Source of the DNA: Bacilli bacterium
Lineage (GTDB): Bacteria > Bacillota_I > Bacilli_A > RF39 > UBA660
Length of the DNA stretch: 35,847 bases
Assembly (NCBI GenBank): GCA_016296185.1
Contig: JAEDJT010000012.1
Coordinates: forward strand, 1 to 35,847
Direction: 5' to 3'
Shown piece by piece: positions 7,210 to 14,058 of the stretch (its first letter is position 1; each line of letters begins with the position of its first letter). The translations under genes were made by a program, and so were the position numbers. The notes below the pieces were generated by a model. The model was not told the origin of the DNA. It did not search any database and was given only the letters and a program-made list of their open reading frames with translations.

Positions 7210-7770
7210 CTATTCTACAAATCCAATCTTAGTAAATGGAAATAATACTAATCTTGTAGTACCTTTAACTTGAGTATCTTTAACAGGTCCAAAATCTTGA
7301 CTATCAAAAGAATATTCTCTATTATCACCTAAAACAAAATATTCATCATCACCTAAAGTAACTCTACTAAAATCAGGTGTTGTTCCCTTACCATATTCCT
7401 CATCAATTCTTTTATCATTAATATAAATAACACCATTCTCACATAAAACAGTTTCACCTGGCATACCAATAACTCTCTTAATAATTTTTTCAGTTTTAAT
7501 ATCAACTACAACAATATCAAATCTATCAATACTAGATCTTTTATTTAGAATCATTAATTCACCATTAGTTAAAGTATCATTCATTGAATCACCATGAACT
7601 AAAACAGGAGTTACAAAATAAGTTCTAATAATAATAACAGCAACTAAAATAATAACATAAGGAATAAATTCCTTAACAATATTAATTACACTATTTTCCT
7701 TAAGATCTTCATCTATTCTATTATTACTAACTTCTTCATCTTTTAAATCTTTTAATAAATCTTTACTCAT
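7210..7770 (-). CDS. lepB: Signal peptidase I
   Basis: This membrane-bound serine/lysine protease removes signal peptides from exported proteins. The 186-residue protein has a cytoplasmic acidic start, a membrane anchor at about 35-56, the nucleophile S62 in GDSM, the general-base lysine K98 in IIKRVIGMPGE, and the late conserved box GDNREYSFDSQDFG from 148. The size fits the single-anchor Gram-positive SipS type. It is first in an operon with mnmA and a small membrane protein. Its extended -10 (7788-7796) lies so close that the mRNA would begin at the GGTGAT ribosome-binding site. Confidence 0.96.
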   Translation of the reverse strand: MSKDLLKDLKDEEVSNNRIDEDLKENSVINIVKEFIPYVIILVAVIIIRTYFVTPVLVHGDSMNDTLTNGELMILNKRSSIDRFDIVVVDIKTEKIIKRVIGMPGETVLCENGVIYINDKRIDEEYGKGTTPDFSRVTLGDDEYFVLGDNREYSFDSQDFGPVKDTQVKGTTRLVLFPFTKIGFVE

Positions 7771-7787
7771 AATTAATCACCATATTC

Positions 7788-7796
7788 ATTTTATCA
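7788..7796 (-). promoter_or_regulatory. Extended -10 promoter for lepB operon
   Basis: TGATAAAAT ends 17 bases before the lepB ATG. A start point about seven bases downstream would fall on the first base of GGTGAT (7776-7781), giving a leader of about 11 bases. Confidence 0.55.
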
Positions 7797-7824
7797 TTAT
7801 TTTAACTAAATTTCATTAATATTA

Positions 7825-7833
7825 TGATATAAT
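7825..7833 (+). promoter_or_regulatory. Extended -10 promoter for the gene at 7856
   Basis: TGATATAAT is a perfect TGnTATAAT. AAGGA follows at 7842-7846 and the ATG at 7856. It is divergent from the lepB promoter about 30 bases away. Confidence 0.65.
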
Positions 7834-7855
7834 AATCAAGTAAGGATATGATATT

Positions 7856-8425
7856 ATGCAAAGAAATAAAAGTACAAAAACAGAAAAAATAATTCTAATA
7901 TTATTACTAATAGTATTAGTTGCAGTAATAATATGGGCATACTGTGTATTCACAGGAAATAGCATTTTCAACAATAACAAAGTTGAATCATACGAAAAAA
8001 CATATTTCGCTTCATTTAATAAAAATTTAGATGAAATAGATAAATTTAAAGTACCATATCAAAATAATATCAATAAAGAAAATTCAACATATGAAGCAAT
8101 AATAACACAAACAGATAATTACATTAAAAATTATGATGAAAAAATAACATTATATTATACAGATTTAACAAAAGAACAATTTCAAGAAGTTGAAGATTAC
8201 TGCCATGCTTATGATGCAATAGAATATGACTACACATTAACATGTTCAGTTGAAAATAATAGAATTACAATGATTAATAGTTTTAACTTAGAAAGTCTAG
8301 ATGGTAATACAAAAATAGAAACAGATGATTTAAATTTTGAAATAGATCTTAAATATAATGATTTATATGATAAATATGAATCTGAACATAATATAGAAGC
8401 AATAATAAAAGAACCTGAAATTTAG
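7856..8425 (+). CDS. Membrane-anchored extracytoplasmic protein of unknown function
   Basis: I do not recognise this 189-residue protein. A basic start is followed by one long hydrophobic helix (about 11-32) and a polar outward domain of about 155 residues rich in Asn, Asp, Tyr and Lys, with two cysteines (YCHAYD and LTCSVENN) that could pair. It stands alone on the plus strand between two minus-strand operons, with its own promoter and a terminator that overlaps its stop. The protein at 35020-35829 has the same layout but no obvious sequence match. Confidence 0.65.
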   Translation: MQRNKSTKTEKIILILLLIVLVAVIIWAYCVFTGNSIFNNNKVESYEKTYFASFNKNLDEIDKFKVPYQNNINKENSTYEAIITQTDNYIKNYDEKITLYYTDLTKEQFQEVEDYCHAYDAIEYDYTLTCSVENNRITMINSFNLESLDGNTKIETDDLNFEIDLKYNDLYDKYESEHNIEAIIKEPEI

Positions 8426-8436
8426 GTTCTTTTTTA
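8407..8436 (+). terminator. Intrinsic terminator overlapping the stop of the plus-strand gene
   Basis: AAAAGAACCT (8407-8416) pairs with AGGTTCTTTT (8424-8433) and continues as a T-run. The last two bases of the TAG stop (8423-8425) are in the stem. Confidence 0.88.
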
Positions 8437-8443
8437 TTTAGGC

Positions 8444-8474
8444 AAAAGAAAAAGAAAGATTAATTTCTTTCTTT
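8444..8474 (-). terminator. Intrinsic terminator of rplS, stop codon in its loop
   Basis: AAAGAAAGA (8451-8459) pairs with TCTTTCTTT (8466-8474). The 6-base loop contains the TAA stop (8460-8462) of rplS, and the minus strand continues T-rich. Confidence 0.8.
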
Positions 8475-8801
8475 TACTTTGTATTCTTTTCTCATTCCTT
8501 TTAAGAAGTTTAATTTTGCTCTTCTTACAACACCCTTCTTAACTACAACAATTTTATCAATTGCTGGTGAGTTAACTGGGAATACTCTTGTTATACCAAT
8601 ACCATAAGATTTTTTACGTACTGAGAAAGTTTCAGAAACAGAACCACCTTTTTTAGCAACTACTAAACCTTCGAATGCTTGGATTCTTTCTTTTTTACCT
8701 TCTTTTACCCATACGTCAACTCTAACAGTATCTCCAACACGGAATTCAGGAATGTCTTTTCTTACATGCTTCTCATTGATTTTATCAACTAAATTAGCCA
8801 T
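8460..8801 (-). CDS. rplS: 50S ribosomal protein L19
   Basis: This large-subunit protein lies near the 30S interface. The 113-residue sequence from MANLVDKIN is full length. The family core is clear: P-E-F-R-V-G-D-T-V-R-V, RIQAFEGLVVAKKG, FSVRKKSYGIGITRVFPVNSP and a basic tail with VRRAKLNFLKG. A GTG four codons upstream is part of the ribosome-binding site AAAGGTGG, so the ATG at 8801 is the start. In most Firmicutes rplS follows trmD directly; here two unknown genes lie between, and rplS has its own promoter and an approximately 80-base structured leader (8802-8884). Confidence 0.97.
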   Translation of the reverse strand: MANLVDKINEKHVRKDIPEFRVGDTVRVDVWVKEGKKERIQAFEGLVVAKKGGSVSETFSVRKKSYGIGITRVFPVNSPAIDKIVVVKKGVVRRAKLNFLKGMRKEYKVKERN

Positions 8802-8884
8802 TTTAAATTCCACCTTTCATATGAATAAATTTACTTACCGGTAAATCATAAAAATTAATTCAGCGGATTTACTTCCTTGAAGCA
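8802..8884 (-). promoter_or_regulatory. Structured rplS leader, candidate L19 autoregulatory element
   Basis: On the transcribed strand GTAAATC (8866-8872) can pair perfectly with GATTTAC (8841-8847). The second arm can instead pair its TTTAC (8841-8845) with GTAAA at 8830-8834, so the two hairpins exclude each other. This is one of only two long leaders in a window where most are near-zero. Low-GC Gram-positives are known to carry an L19 leader motif (Rfam L19_leader) at this place. I did not verify a match to that family. Confidence 0.5.
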
Positions 8885-8890
8885 CTTAAA

Positions 8891-8919
8891 ATTCTAACAC
8901 AAAAAAACTATATTGGCAA
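8891..8919 (-). promoter_or_regulatory. rplS promoter with -35 inside the upstream terminator loop
   Basis: TTGCCA (8914-8919) is followed after exactly 17 bases by TAGAAT (8891-8896), with TG one base before it (TGTTAGAAT). The -35 hexamer lies within the seven-base loop (8914-8920) of the terminator of the preceding gene. Confidence 0.6.
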
Positions 8920-8927
8920 GATATAGT
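8901..8927 (-). terminator. Intrinsic terminator after the membrane protein gene at 8930
   Basis: ACTATAT (8907-8913) pairs with ATATAGT (8921-8927) across the loop 8914-8920. Seven Ts follow on the minus strand. It starts two bases after the stop codon. Confidence 0.8.
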
Positions 8928-8929
8928 CT

Positions 8930-9712
8930 TTAATTTATTTGAATTTTATCATATTTAGATTTCTTTTTAGCATATTCCTCTGCTTCAGCTTGTTTTCTAT
9001 AGCTATTTGCAACTACATATAAAACAACTAATACAACAAATACAACAGCTAATTTAGATAAGAATTTTTGTTGATTTTTATCTCTTCTATTTTGTTTTAA
9101 TCGAGAAATAACATAATCAGCAGTTTTTTCTCCTTTTTCACCTTTAGCAATATAAGTAGAAGTTTTTTGAACATTACTATTTTCTACAGTAAAACAAACA
9201 CCATATTCAGACATATAACATTTATCAATTATAGTTCTTAATTGATCTAATTTAGTAGTTTCCTTATCAAATAAAGGTTCAATTTTACTTCCCCATTTAT
9301 CACTGGCTTCTACACACCAATATGGAAATAAAGAATATAATTCTTTATATAAAAAGAAATTGCCTTGATTCATAGCTTCTTCATCAAAAGTTTGAGAAGC
9401 AATATAAATATCTTGTTCAGAATCATAACCATATATTAAAGAAGCACTATAATTCTTATCACCTAAACTATTACCATATTTATCAAATTCTTCAACTACA
9501 ACAGACATAGTTATTTCTCCACCATTATCACTATTAGATTTAGCAACAATGTTAAAAGATTTAAAATCTCCACGACTATTTTTATAATCAGTTGTAATCT
9601 TTCCACTATTAGCAACAGCAGCAATAGTATCATTATCAATATAAGCTTCAACATTACCTATAAATAAAACAAATAATAATGCAAACAAAACCCCATATAT
9701 TACTCTCTTCAT
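8930..9712 (-). CDS. Exported protein with C-terminal membrane anchor, unknown function
   Basis: I do not recognise this 260-residue protein. It has a signal-peptide-like start (MKRVIYGVLFALLFVLFIGNVEA, likely cleaved after A-x-A-like residues near 22), an external domain of about 190 residues with three cysteines (WCVEASDKW, DKCYMSEYG, VCFTVEN), a second hydrophobic helix near 219-238 and a charged cytoplasmic tail. The topology is type I after cleavage. A GTG three codons upstream lies in the GGTGAT ribosome-binding site, so the ATG at 9712 is used. It sits between trmD and rplS, an unusual place, with its own extended -10 and terminator. Confidence 0.6.
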   Translation of the reverse strand: MKRVIYGVLFALLFVLFIGNVEAYIDNDTIAAVANSGKITTDYKNSRGDFKSFNIVAKSNSDNGGEITMSVVVEEFDKYGNSLGDKNYSASLIYGYDSEQDIYIASQTFDEEAMNQGNFFLYKELYSLFPYWCVEASDKWGSKIEPLFDKETTKLDQLRTIIDKCYMSEYGVCFTVENSNVQKTSTYIAKGEKGEKTADYVISRLKQNRRDKNQQKFLSKLAVVFVVLVVLYVVANSYRKQAEAEEYAKKKSKYDKIQIN

Positions 9713-9729
9713 TATAATCACCTACAATA

Positions 9730-9738
9730 AATATATCA
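9730..9738 (-). promoter_or_regulatory. Extended -10 promoter for the gene at 8930-9712
   Basis: TGATATATT ends 17 bases before the ATG at 9712. GGTGAT follows immediately where the transcript would start. Confidence 0.45.
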
Positions 9739-9751
9739 TAAAGAAACAAAA

Positions 9752-9774
9752 ATAAAAAGAAGATATCTATCTTC
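9752..9774 (-). terminator. Intrinsic terminator overlapping the stop of the gene at 9767
   Basis: GAAGAT (9759-9764) pairs with ATCTTC (9769-9774) around a 4-base loop. A T-rich run follows on the minus strand. The TAG stop (9767-9769) spans loop and stem. Confidence 0.7.
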
Positions 9775-10210
9775 CTTTACTCTTTTGTTCTTCCATCTCA
9801 AGTAAAATAGCCTTTTGCTTAATTCTTACTTGTTTCATACGAAGCTCATTTTCAATTAGTCTTAATTTTTTTAAGAATAATTGTTCTTTATCATGATTAA
9901 TAAACTTTTGATATTTATTTAATAATATTTCTCTTATTAACTCAACTTCATCTAAAACTATTCTTACTTCATCATCAGAAGAGTCATCATCATTTATAAC
10001 CTTCATAGCTAAAGCAGCTAATTTTTTAAATGATTTATTAAATTTCATAGTAAGTATTTTATCTATCATAACACGGTCAACAATTGTTACTTCACTTACT
10101 TTAACATAACCATCTTTATTCAATTTGGGTTTGAATTTATAACCTTCAATTTCATGCATAGAAATAACAGTTTCATCTAAATGTTTTTTGTTAATATTAT
10201 AATTAGACAT
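9767..10210 (-). CDS. Small soluble helical protein of unknown function
   Basis: I do not recognise this 147-residue protein. It has no membrane segment or signal. The first 60 residues are polar (HLDETVISMHEIEGYKFKPK); the middle has an acidic run D-D-D-S-S-D-D-E near 78-85; and the last 60 residues are strongly charged, Leu- and Lys/Glu-rich and likely helical or coiled coil. The ATG at 10210 is preceded by GGTGAT three bases away, which rules out the longer start. It lies directly behind trmD with no terminator between, but also has a perfect extended -10 of its own, so it may be expressed both ways. Confidence 0.6.
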   Translation of the reverse strand: MSNYNINKKHLDETVISMHEIEGYKFKPKLNKDGYVKVSEVTIVDRVMIDKILTMKFNKSFKKLAALAMKVINDDDSSDDEVRIVLDEVELIREILLNKYQKFINHDKEQLFLKKLRLIENELRMKQVRIKQKAILLEMEEQKSKGR

Positions 10211-10236
10211 AGCATCACCATTACTTCCTAACAAAT

Positions 10237-10245
10237 ATTATATCA
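10237..10245 (-). promoter_or_regulatory. Extended -10 promoter for the gene at 9767-10210
   Basis: TGATATAAT, a perfect TGnTATAAT, lies between the trmD stop and the small helical gene, 26 bases before its ATG. Confidence 0.55.
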
Positions 10246-10263
10246 TTGAAATTACATTTTTGT

Positions 10264-10932
10264 TTATTTTTCTAACAAATCAGGTCTAACTTCTTTTGTT
10301 ATTTCAATAGCTTTGTTATAACGCCATTCATTAATTTTAGCATGATCACCACTAGTTAAAACTTCTGGAACTTCCATTCCTCTAAATACTCTAGGTTTAG
10401 TATATGTAGGATAATCAAGTAAATAATTTTCATTAAAAGAATCTTCAATATGACTTCTTTCATTAATTACACCAGGTATTAATCTTACAATAGAATCAAC
10501 TAATACCATTGATGGAATTTCACCACCAGTTAAAACATAATCACCAATACTAATTTCATAATCAGCTAAAGTTCTGATTCTTTCATCAAAACCTTCATAA
10601 TGACCACAAATAATAATTAAATGTTTTTCATTACTTAACTGATAAGCCATTTTTTGTTTATATGGTGTTCCACTTGGAGTTAATAAAATAACTTTTGATT
10701 CTTCAGTTTTTATTGCTTCAACACAATCAAATATTGGTTGACAAGCTAGAACCATACCAGCTCCTCCACCATAAGGAGTATCATCAACTTTACCATGAGG
10801 ATCTAAAGTATAATCTCTAAAATTATGTAAATTAATTTCAACTTTACCATCCAAGACAGCTCTTTTAATTATTGATTCATCAAAAACACCTTTAAACATT
10901 TCCGGAAATAAAGTTAAGATATCTATTTTCAT
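10264..10932 (-). CDS. trmD: tRNA (guanine37-N1)-methyltransferase TrmD
   Basis: This enzyme methylates G37 next to the anticodon with S-adenosylmethionine, preventing +1 frameshifts. The 222-residue length is slightly short but complete. Trefoil-knot motifs are visible: FPEMF near 9-13, DDTPYGGGAGM (50-60), GHYEGFDER (110-118) and SIGDYVLTGGE (128-138), then the C-terminal R-x-F-R-G-M-x-V-P-E-V-L-T-S-G-D-H tRNA-binding region. Its ATG overlaps the rimM stop by four bases, a normal rimM-trmD arrangement. No terminator follows. Confidence 0.97.
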   Translation of the reverse strand: MKIDILTLFPEMFKGVFDESIIKRAVLDGKVEINLHNFRDYTLDPHGKVDDTPYGGGAGMVLACQPIFDCVEAIKTEESKVILLTPSGTPYKQKMAYQLSNEKHLIIICGHYEGFDERIRTLADYEISIGDYVLTGGEIPSMVLVDSIVRLIPGVINERSHIEDSFNENYLLDYPTYTKPRVFRGMEVPEVLTSGDHAKINEWRYNKAIEITKEVRPDLLEK

Positions 10933-11420
10933 AATATCAACCCCTTAGCATTCTCAACAGTAATTACTTTATTATTCAAATCAACATTTTTAATAAAATT
11001 ATCATGTTTAGGAATATAAAAATTTTTAACACCACTTACACATAAAAGAATATTAATACCATTTTCTTCTATATCTTTAACAACACCTAATTCTTCACCA
11101 TTTTCAACAACAGTAAGACCAATTAAGTCATCAAGTAAATAATCACTACTATTTAAATTTAAATCTTCTCTATTAACAAATACAGGTTGTTTTAAATAAT
11201 GTAAAACATCATTAATATTGTTATATCCATTAAAAGTAACCATTTCAAATTCTTTATGATGTCTATAAGAATTAACTATCTCACAAGTATTTTCATCACC
11301 AATATAATATTTAATACCTGGTTTAAAAACTAAATCTTTTTTATCAAAATTACTTTTAATTCTTAATTCACCTTTAATACCATGAGTATTAACTATTTTT
11401 CCAATTCTAACTAAATCCAT
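10929..11420 (-). CDS. rimM: Ribosome maturation factor RimM
   Basis: This factor assists 30S head assembly by binding S19 and 16S rRNA. The 163-residue protein has the typical start (V-R-I-G-K-I-V-N-T-H-G-I-K-G-E-L-R-I), a first beta-barrel domain to about residue 85, then the PRC-barrel domain from about 90 (YLLDDLIGLTVV, G-V-V-K-D-I) ending in the usual I-P-x-x-x-x-F-I-x-x-V-D segment. It is translationally coupled to trmD. The gene normally before it, rpsP, is absent; a SpoU methyltransferase gene lies 19 bases upstream. Confidence 0.93.
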   Translation of the reverse strand: MDLVRIGKIVNTHGIKGELRIKSNFDKKDLVFKPGIKYYIGDENTCEIVNSYRHHKEFEMVTFNGYNNINDVLHYLKQPVFVNREDLNLNSSDYLLDDLIGLTVVENGEELGVVKDIEENGINILLCVSGVKNFYIPKHDNFIKNVDLNNKVITVENAKGLIL

Positions 11421-11439
11421 TATTAAACACCCTTTCTAT

Positions 11440-12171
11440 TTATTTTCTTTTACTTATTTCATATAAAATAATACTAGTAGCAACTCCAACATTTAAACTT
11501 TCACAATTACTCATATTAATATAAATATAATCATCACACATATTTAAAATAGAATCACTAACACCATTACCTTCATTCCCCATTACTAAAGCTAATTTTG
11601 AAGGATAATCAATAGATGAAACATCAGTTCCACCATCTACTTTAGTACCATAAATAGTATATTTATCACATTTTAAATTTTCTATAACTTCTTTTATATC
11701 ATTTCTAATAATATTAATTTTAAATAACATTCCTTCAGAAGCTCTTATAACTTTTTCATTATACATATCTACACTATTATTTGATAATACAATAGTATCA
11801 AAACCAAAAGCAACACTACTTCTAATAATAGTACCTAAATTACCAGGATCTTGAATATCATCTAATAATAAAACTTTATTACCAATTTCTTTTCTATTTA
11901 ATTTACGACAAACTCCTACAATTTTTTGAGGATTTAAAGCATTAGTTAATTTTTTTAATACTTCATATGTAACATAAGTTTTTGGAATATCTAAATCACA
12001 ATCATAATCTTCAGTTAATAATACTTCCATTAATACACCACTATTATTAGCTTCTAAAACTAAATGATCACCATAAACTAAAAACTTATCTTCTTCATCT
12101 CTATATTTCTTTTGTAATAATTTACTTAAGTTTTTTATTTTTTTATTTTCTAATGATGTAATAATTTCCAT
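11440..12171 (-). CDS. TrmH/SpoU-family RNA 2'-O-methyltransferase
   Basis: This SPOUT-class S-adenosylmethionine enzyme would methylate a ribose 2'-OH on rRNA or tRNA. The 243-residue protein has an N-terminal substrate-binding domain (KKIKNLSKLLQKKYRDE, about 10-90), motif 1 DDIQDPGNLGTIIRSS (104-119), motif 2 MGNEGNGVS (197-205) and motif 3 ESLNVGVATSIILYE (224-238), all intact. The architecture is like Bacillus YsgA/RlmB-type enzymes; the target nucleotide cannot be read from sequence. AAGGAG just upstream of its ATG lies in the last codons of the metallopeptidase gene, so the two are coupled and it continues into rimM-trmD. Confidence 0.9.
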   Translation of the reverse strand: MEIITSLENKKIKNLSKLLQKKYRDEEDKFLVYGDHLVLEANNSGVLMEVLLTEDYDCDLDIPKTYVTYEVLKKLTNALNPQKIVGVCRKLNRKEIGNKVLLLDDIQDPGNLGTIIRSSVAFGFDTIVLSNNSVDMYNEKVIRASEGMLFKINIIRNDIKEVIENLKCDKYTIYGTKVDGGTDVSSIDYPSKLALVMGNEGNGVSDSILNMCDDYIYINMSNCESLNVGVATSIILYEISKRK

Positions 12172-12175
12172 ACTA

Positions 12176-12805
12176 TCAACTCCTTAATGCTTTTCTTGCT
12201 TCTTTATACATTGGAAATCTTTTTCCAACTTGATCCCAAAATCTTTTACTATGATTAGCTTCATAGAAATGACATAATTCATGAACAATTACATAATCTA
12301 TTAAAGCAATATCCTTTTTTAATAATTCTGTATTTAAAGTAATAATTCTCTTAGTTACATTATTAACTCCCCATCTAGAAGTCATACATCTAACCTTCAT
12401 TCCAAAATCTGGAATATTATCAAAATAAGGTAACCAATCATTTATTCTAATACTAAAAACTCTTTCACATTCTTTTTTATACCATTTATCAAAAGCTGCT
12501 TCATTTTTAGCATATATAAAACCATCTTCATAATAAGGCTTTTTAACAGTTTCATCAAAAACTTTAACAGTTGGTTTTCCTAAATATGTAAATACTTGTT
12601 CTTTTTCTTCTTTTTTAGCAACTTTAGTATACATTTTATAAAGAGGCATTTCATTCTTTTCTATCATTTTACTTAAATCACGTTCTGTAACAAATCTATT
12701 ACAAGTAACATATAAAATACCATCTTTAAATCTAAAATAAACATTTTTATTATTTTTTCTTTCAATTTCTACTTGAAACTTTATTCCATTAAGTATAGCT
12801 TCCAT
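12176..12805 (-). CDS. YgjP-type zinc metallopeptidase (WLM/M48-like)
   Basis: This 209-residue cytoplasmic protein matches the YgjP-like metallopeptidase family (Pfam PF01863). The family's N-terminal beta-rich part includes R-F-K-D-G-I-L-Y-V-T-C; C-M-T-S-R-W-G-V-N-N, the conserved S-R-W-G element, precedes the active site; then VHELCHFYEANHSKRFW gives the zinc ligands H175, H179 and the distant H185 with catalytic E176. The cellular substrate is not known. It starts from an extended -10 only 15 bases from its ATG and leads the transcript for the SpoU methyltransferase, rimM and trmD. It ends in TGA, supporting the standard genetic code. Confidence 0.88.
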   Translation of the reverse strand: MEAILNGIKFQVEIERKNNKNVYFRFKDGILYVTCNRFVTERDLSKMIEKNEMPLYKMYTKVAKKEEKEQVFTYLGKPTVKVFDETVKKPYYEDGFIYAKNEAAFDKWYKKECERVFSIRINDWLPYFDNIPDFGMKVRCMTSRWGVNNVTKRIITLNTELLKKDIALIDYVIVHELCHFYEANHSKRFWDQVGKRFPMYKEARKALRS

Positions 12806-12820
12806 ATAACCACCATACCT

Positions 12821-12829
12821 ATTTTATCA
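12821..12829 (-). promoter_or_regulatory. Extended -10 promoter for the YgjP-rimM-trmD operon
   Basis: TGATAAAAT ends 15 bases before the ATG at 12805, so the predicted leader is under ten bases and starts at GGTGGT. The upstream gene has no visible terminator, so read-through is also likely. Confidence 0.5.
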
Positions 12830-12831
12830 TA

Positions 12832-13380
12832 TTATTTGTGTTTACTTAAAGATAAACCATATGCTCCGTAATCTTCAACAACATTTATATGATAATTATC
12901 TAAAACTTCATATTTATATGGACCTTTAGCTCCAGCAGTAATATCAATTTCTCTTAAATGATAACCTTCAGGTATTTCATAAACAAATTTACCATCTATA
13001 TTATTAACAGCTACACTTTTACCTTCATAAACTGGTTCATTATTATCATCATATCCAATTAAAACATCATTTGTAGAATCAACAATTTTAAAAGTTCCTA
13101 TTTGATCACCATTATAAATAATAGTATCATCAATAACAACATAATCTACATCCGATTGTTCTAAAGCTAATCTTAAATACTTTCCTTCAAAATCTTTAAT
13201 ATCATAATCAAAACTAACTCTAGATAAATCAACATAATTTTCTTCGTTAGTTAAATCATCAATATAATTCTTAACCCTATTAACTTCTGAAGTCTTATGA
13301 ATTTGCATTGCACCAATACCAATTGTTGTAGCTAAACATAACATAAAAACACCTTTTCTAAACTTAATATTTTTAACCAT
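12832..13380 (-). CDS. Membrane-anchored exported protein, unknown function
   Basis: I do not recognise this 182-residue protein. A basic start (MVKNIKFRKG) is followed by one hydrophobic segment (about 11-27) and an external domain of about 150 residues that looks beta-rich (V-D-Y-V-V-I-D-D-T-I-I-Y, G-D-Q-I-G-T-F-K-I-V, YEIPEGYHL), with no cysteine in it. The start at 13380 is fixed by GGGGTG just upstream and by the promoter at 13406-13434, which excludes longer reading. No terminator is visible after the stop, so its transcript may run into the YgjP-rimM-trmD genes. Confidence 0.6.
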   Translation of the reverse strand: MVKNIKFRKGVFMLCLATTIGIGAMQIHKTSEVNRVKNYIDDLTNEENYVDLSRVSFDYDIKDFEGKYLRLALEQSDVDYVVIDDTIIYNGDQIGTFKIVDSTNDVLIGYDDNNEPVYEGKSVAVNNIDGKFVYEIPEGYHLREIDITAGAKGPYKYEVLDNYHINVVEDYGAYGLSLSKHK

Positions 13381-13405
13381 ATGAAACACCCCATTAATTG
13401 CCATA

Positions 13406-13434
13406 ATTATAAGAAAAAAAACAAAAAAAATCAA
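13406..13434 (-). promoter_or_regulatory. Promoter TTGATT-17-TATAAT with an almost pure T spacer
   Basis: TTGATT (13429-13434) and TATAAT (13406-13411) are separated by exactly 17 bases, 15 of which are T (six Ts, G, eight Ts, C, T). The predicted leader to the ATG at 13380 is about 19 bases. Confidence 0.7.
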
Positions 13435-13446
13435 ATTTAAACCAAT

Positions 13447-13473
13447 AAAAAAAGAGTATAAATAATACTCTTT
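13447..13473 (-). terminator. Intrinsic terminator of lemA
   Basis: AAAGAGTAT (13451-13459) pairs with ATACTCTTT (13465-13473), loop of five, then a T-run on the minus strand. The stem starts two bases after the TAA stop. Confidence 0.88.
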
Positions 13474-13475
13474 AA

Positions 13476-14030
13476 TTAGAATTCAACTTTAACGTTTTCT
13501 CTTTCACTTTCAGTAGCTTCAAAATATTTTTCAGCTTTAAATCCAAAGATAGCAGCAACAATATTTGTTGGAATCATTTGAATCTTATTATTGTAGTTCA
13601 ATACAGTATCACTATAGAATTGTCTAGCAGCTGAAATTTTATTTTCAGTTTCAGATAATTCTTCTTGTAATTTATTGAAACCATCATTTGCTTTTAAATC
13701 TGGATAAGCTTCAGCTAAAGCAAATAATTTAGAAACAGCTTTAGTTAATTCTCCATCAGCTTTCATAGCTTCTTCAGGAGTAGATGCAGTATTATATGCA
13801 TTACGAGCATTAACAACACCTTCTAAAGTTTCTTTTTCATGTTTCATATATCCTTTAACAGTTTCAACTAAATTAGGAATTAAATCAAATCTTCTTTTTA
13901 ATTGAATATCAATTTGACTCCATTGATCTTTAACTCTATTTCTTAATTGAACTAAAGTATTGTAAGTTCCAATAGTAAACAATAATACTAATACTAAAAC
14001 TACTAAAAGAATAATTAAACCTATATTCAT
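13476..14030 (-). CDS. lemA: LemA family protein
   Basis: This 184-residue protein has an N-terminal membrane helix (about 3-24) followed by the LemA helical bundle. The family signature starts with T-Y-N-x-L-V-x-L-R-N-R-V-x-x-x-W-S-Q-I-D-I-Q-L-K-R-R-x-D-L-I-P-N-L-V-E-T-V near 23-59, then VVNARNAY and the closing YNNKIQMIPTNIVAAIFGFK, ending in a charged tail. LemA proteins are membrane anchored and face the cytoplasm or outside depending on species; the molecular role is unsettled. The strong ribosome-binding site AAGGAGGACG and a TATAAT overlapping the end of the upstream FemA/B gene suggest high expression. It is monocistronic, with a terminator. Confidence 0.95.
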   Translation of the reverse strand: MNIGLIILLVVLVLVLLFTIGTYNTLVQLRNRVKDQWSQIDIQLKRRFDLIPNLVETVKGYMKHEKETLEGVVNARNAYNTASTPEEAMKADGELTKAVSKLFALAEAYPDLKANDGFNKLQEELSETENKISAARQFYSDTVLNYNNKIQMIPTNIVAAIFGFKAEKYFEATESERENVKVEF

Positions 14031-14052
14031 AATACGTCCTCCTTATAATTTA

Positions 14053-14058
14053 ATTATA
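14053..14058 (-). promoter_or_regulatory. -10 element of lemA just past the femAB-like stop
   Basis: TATAAT starts directly after the TAG stop (14059-14061) of the FemA/B-type gene, 22 bases before the lemA ATG. A weak A-rich -35 would lie within the upstream coding region. Confidence 0.5.
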
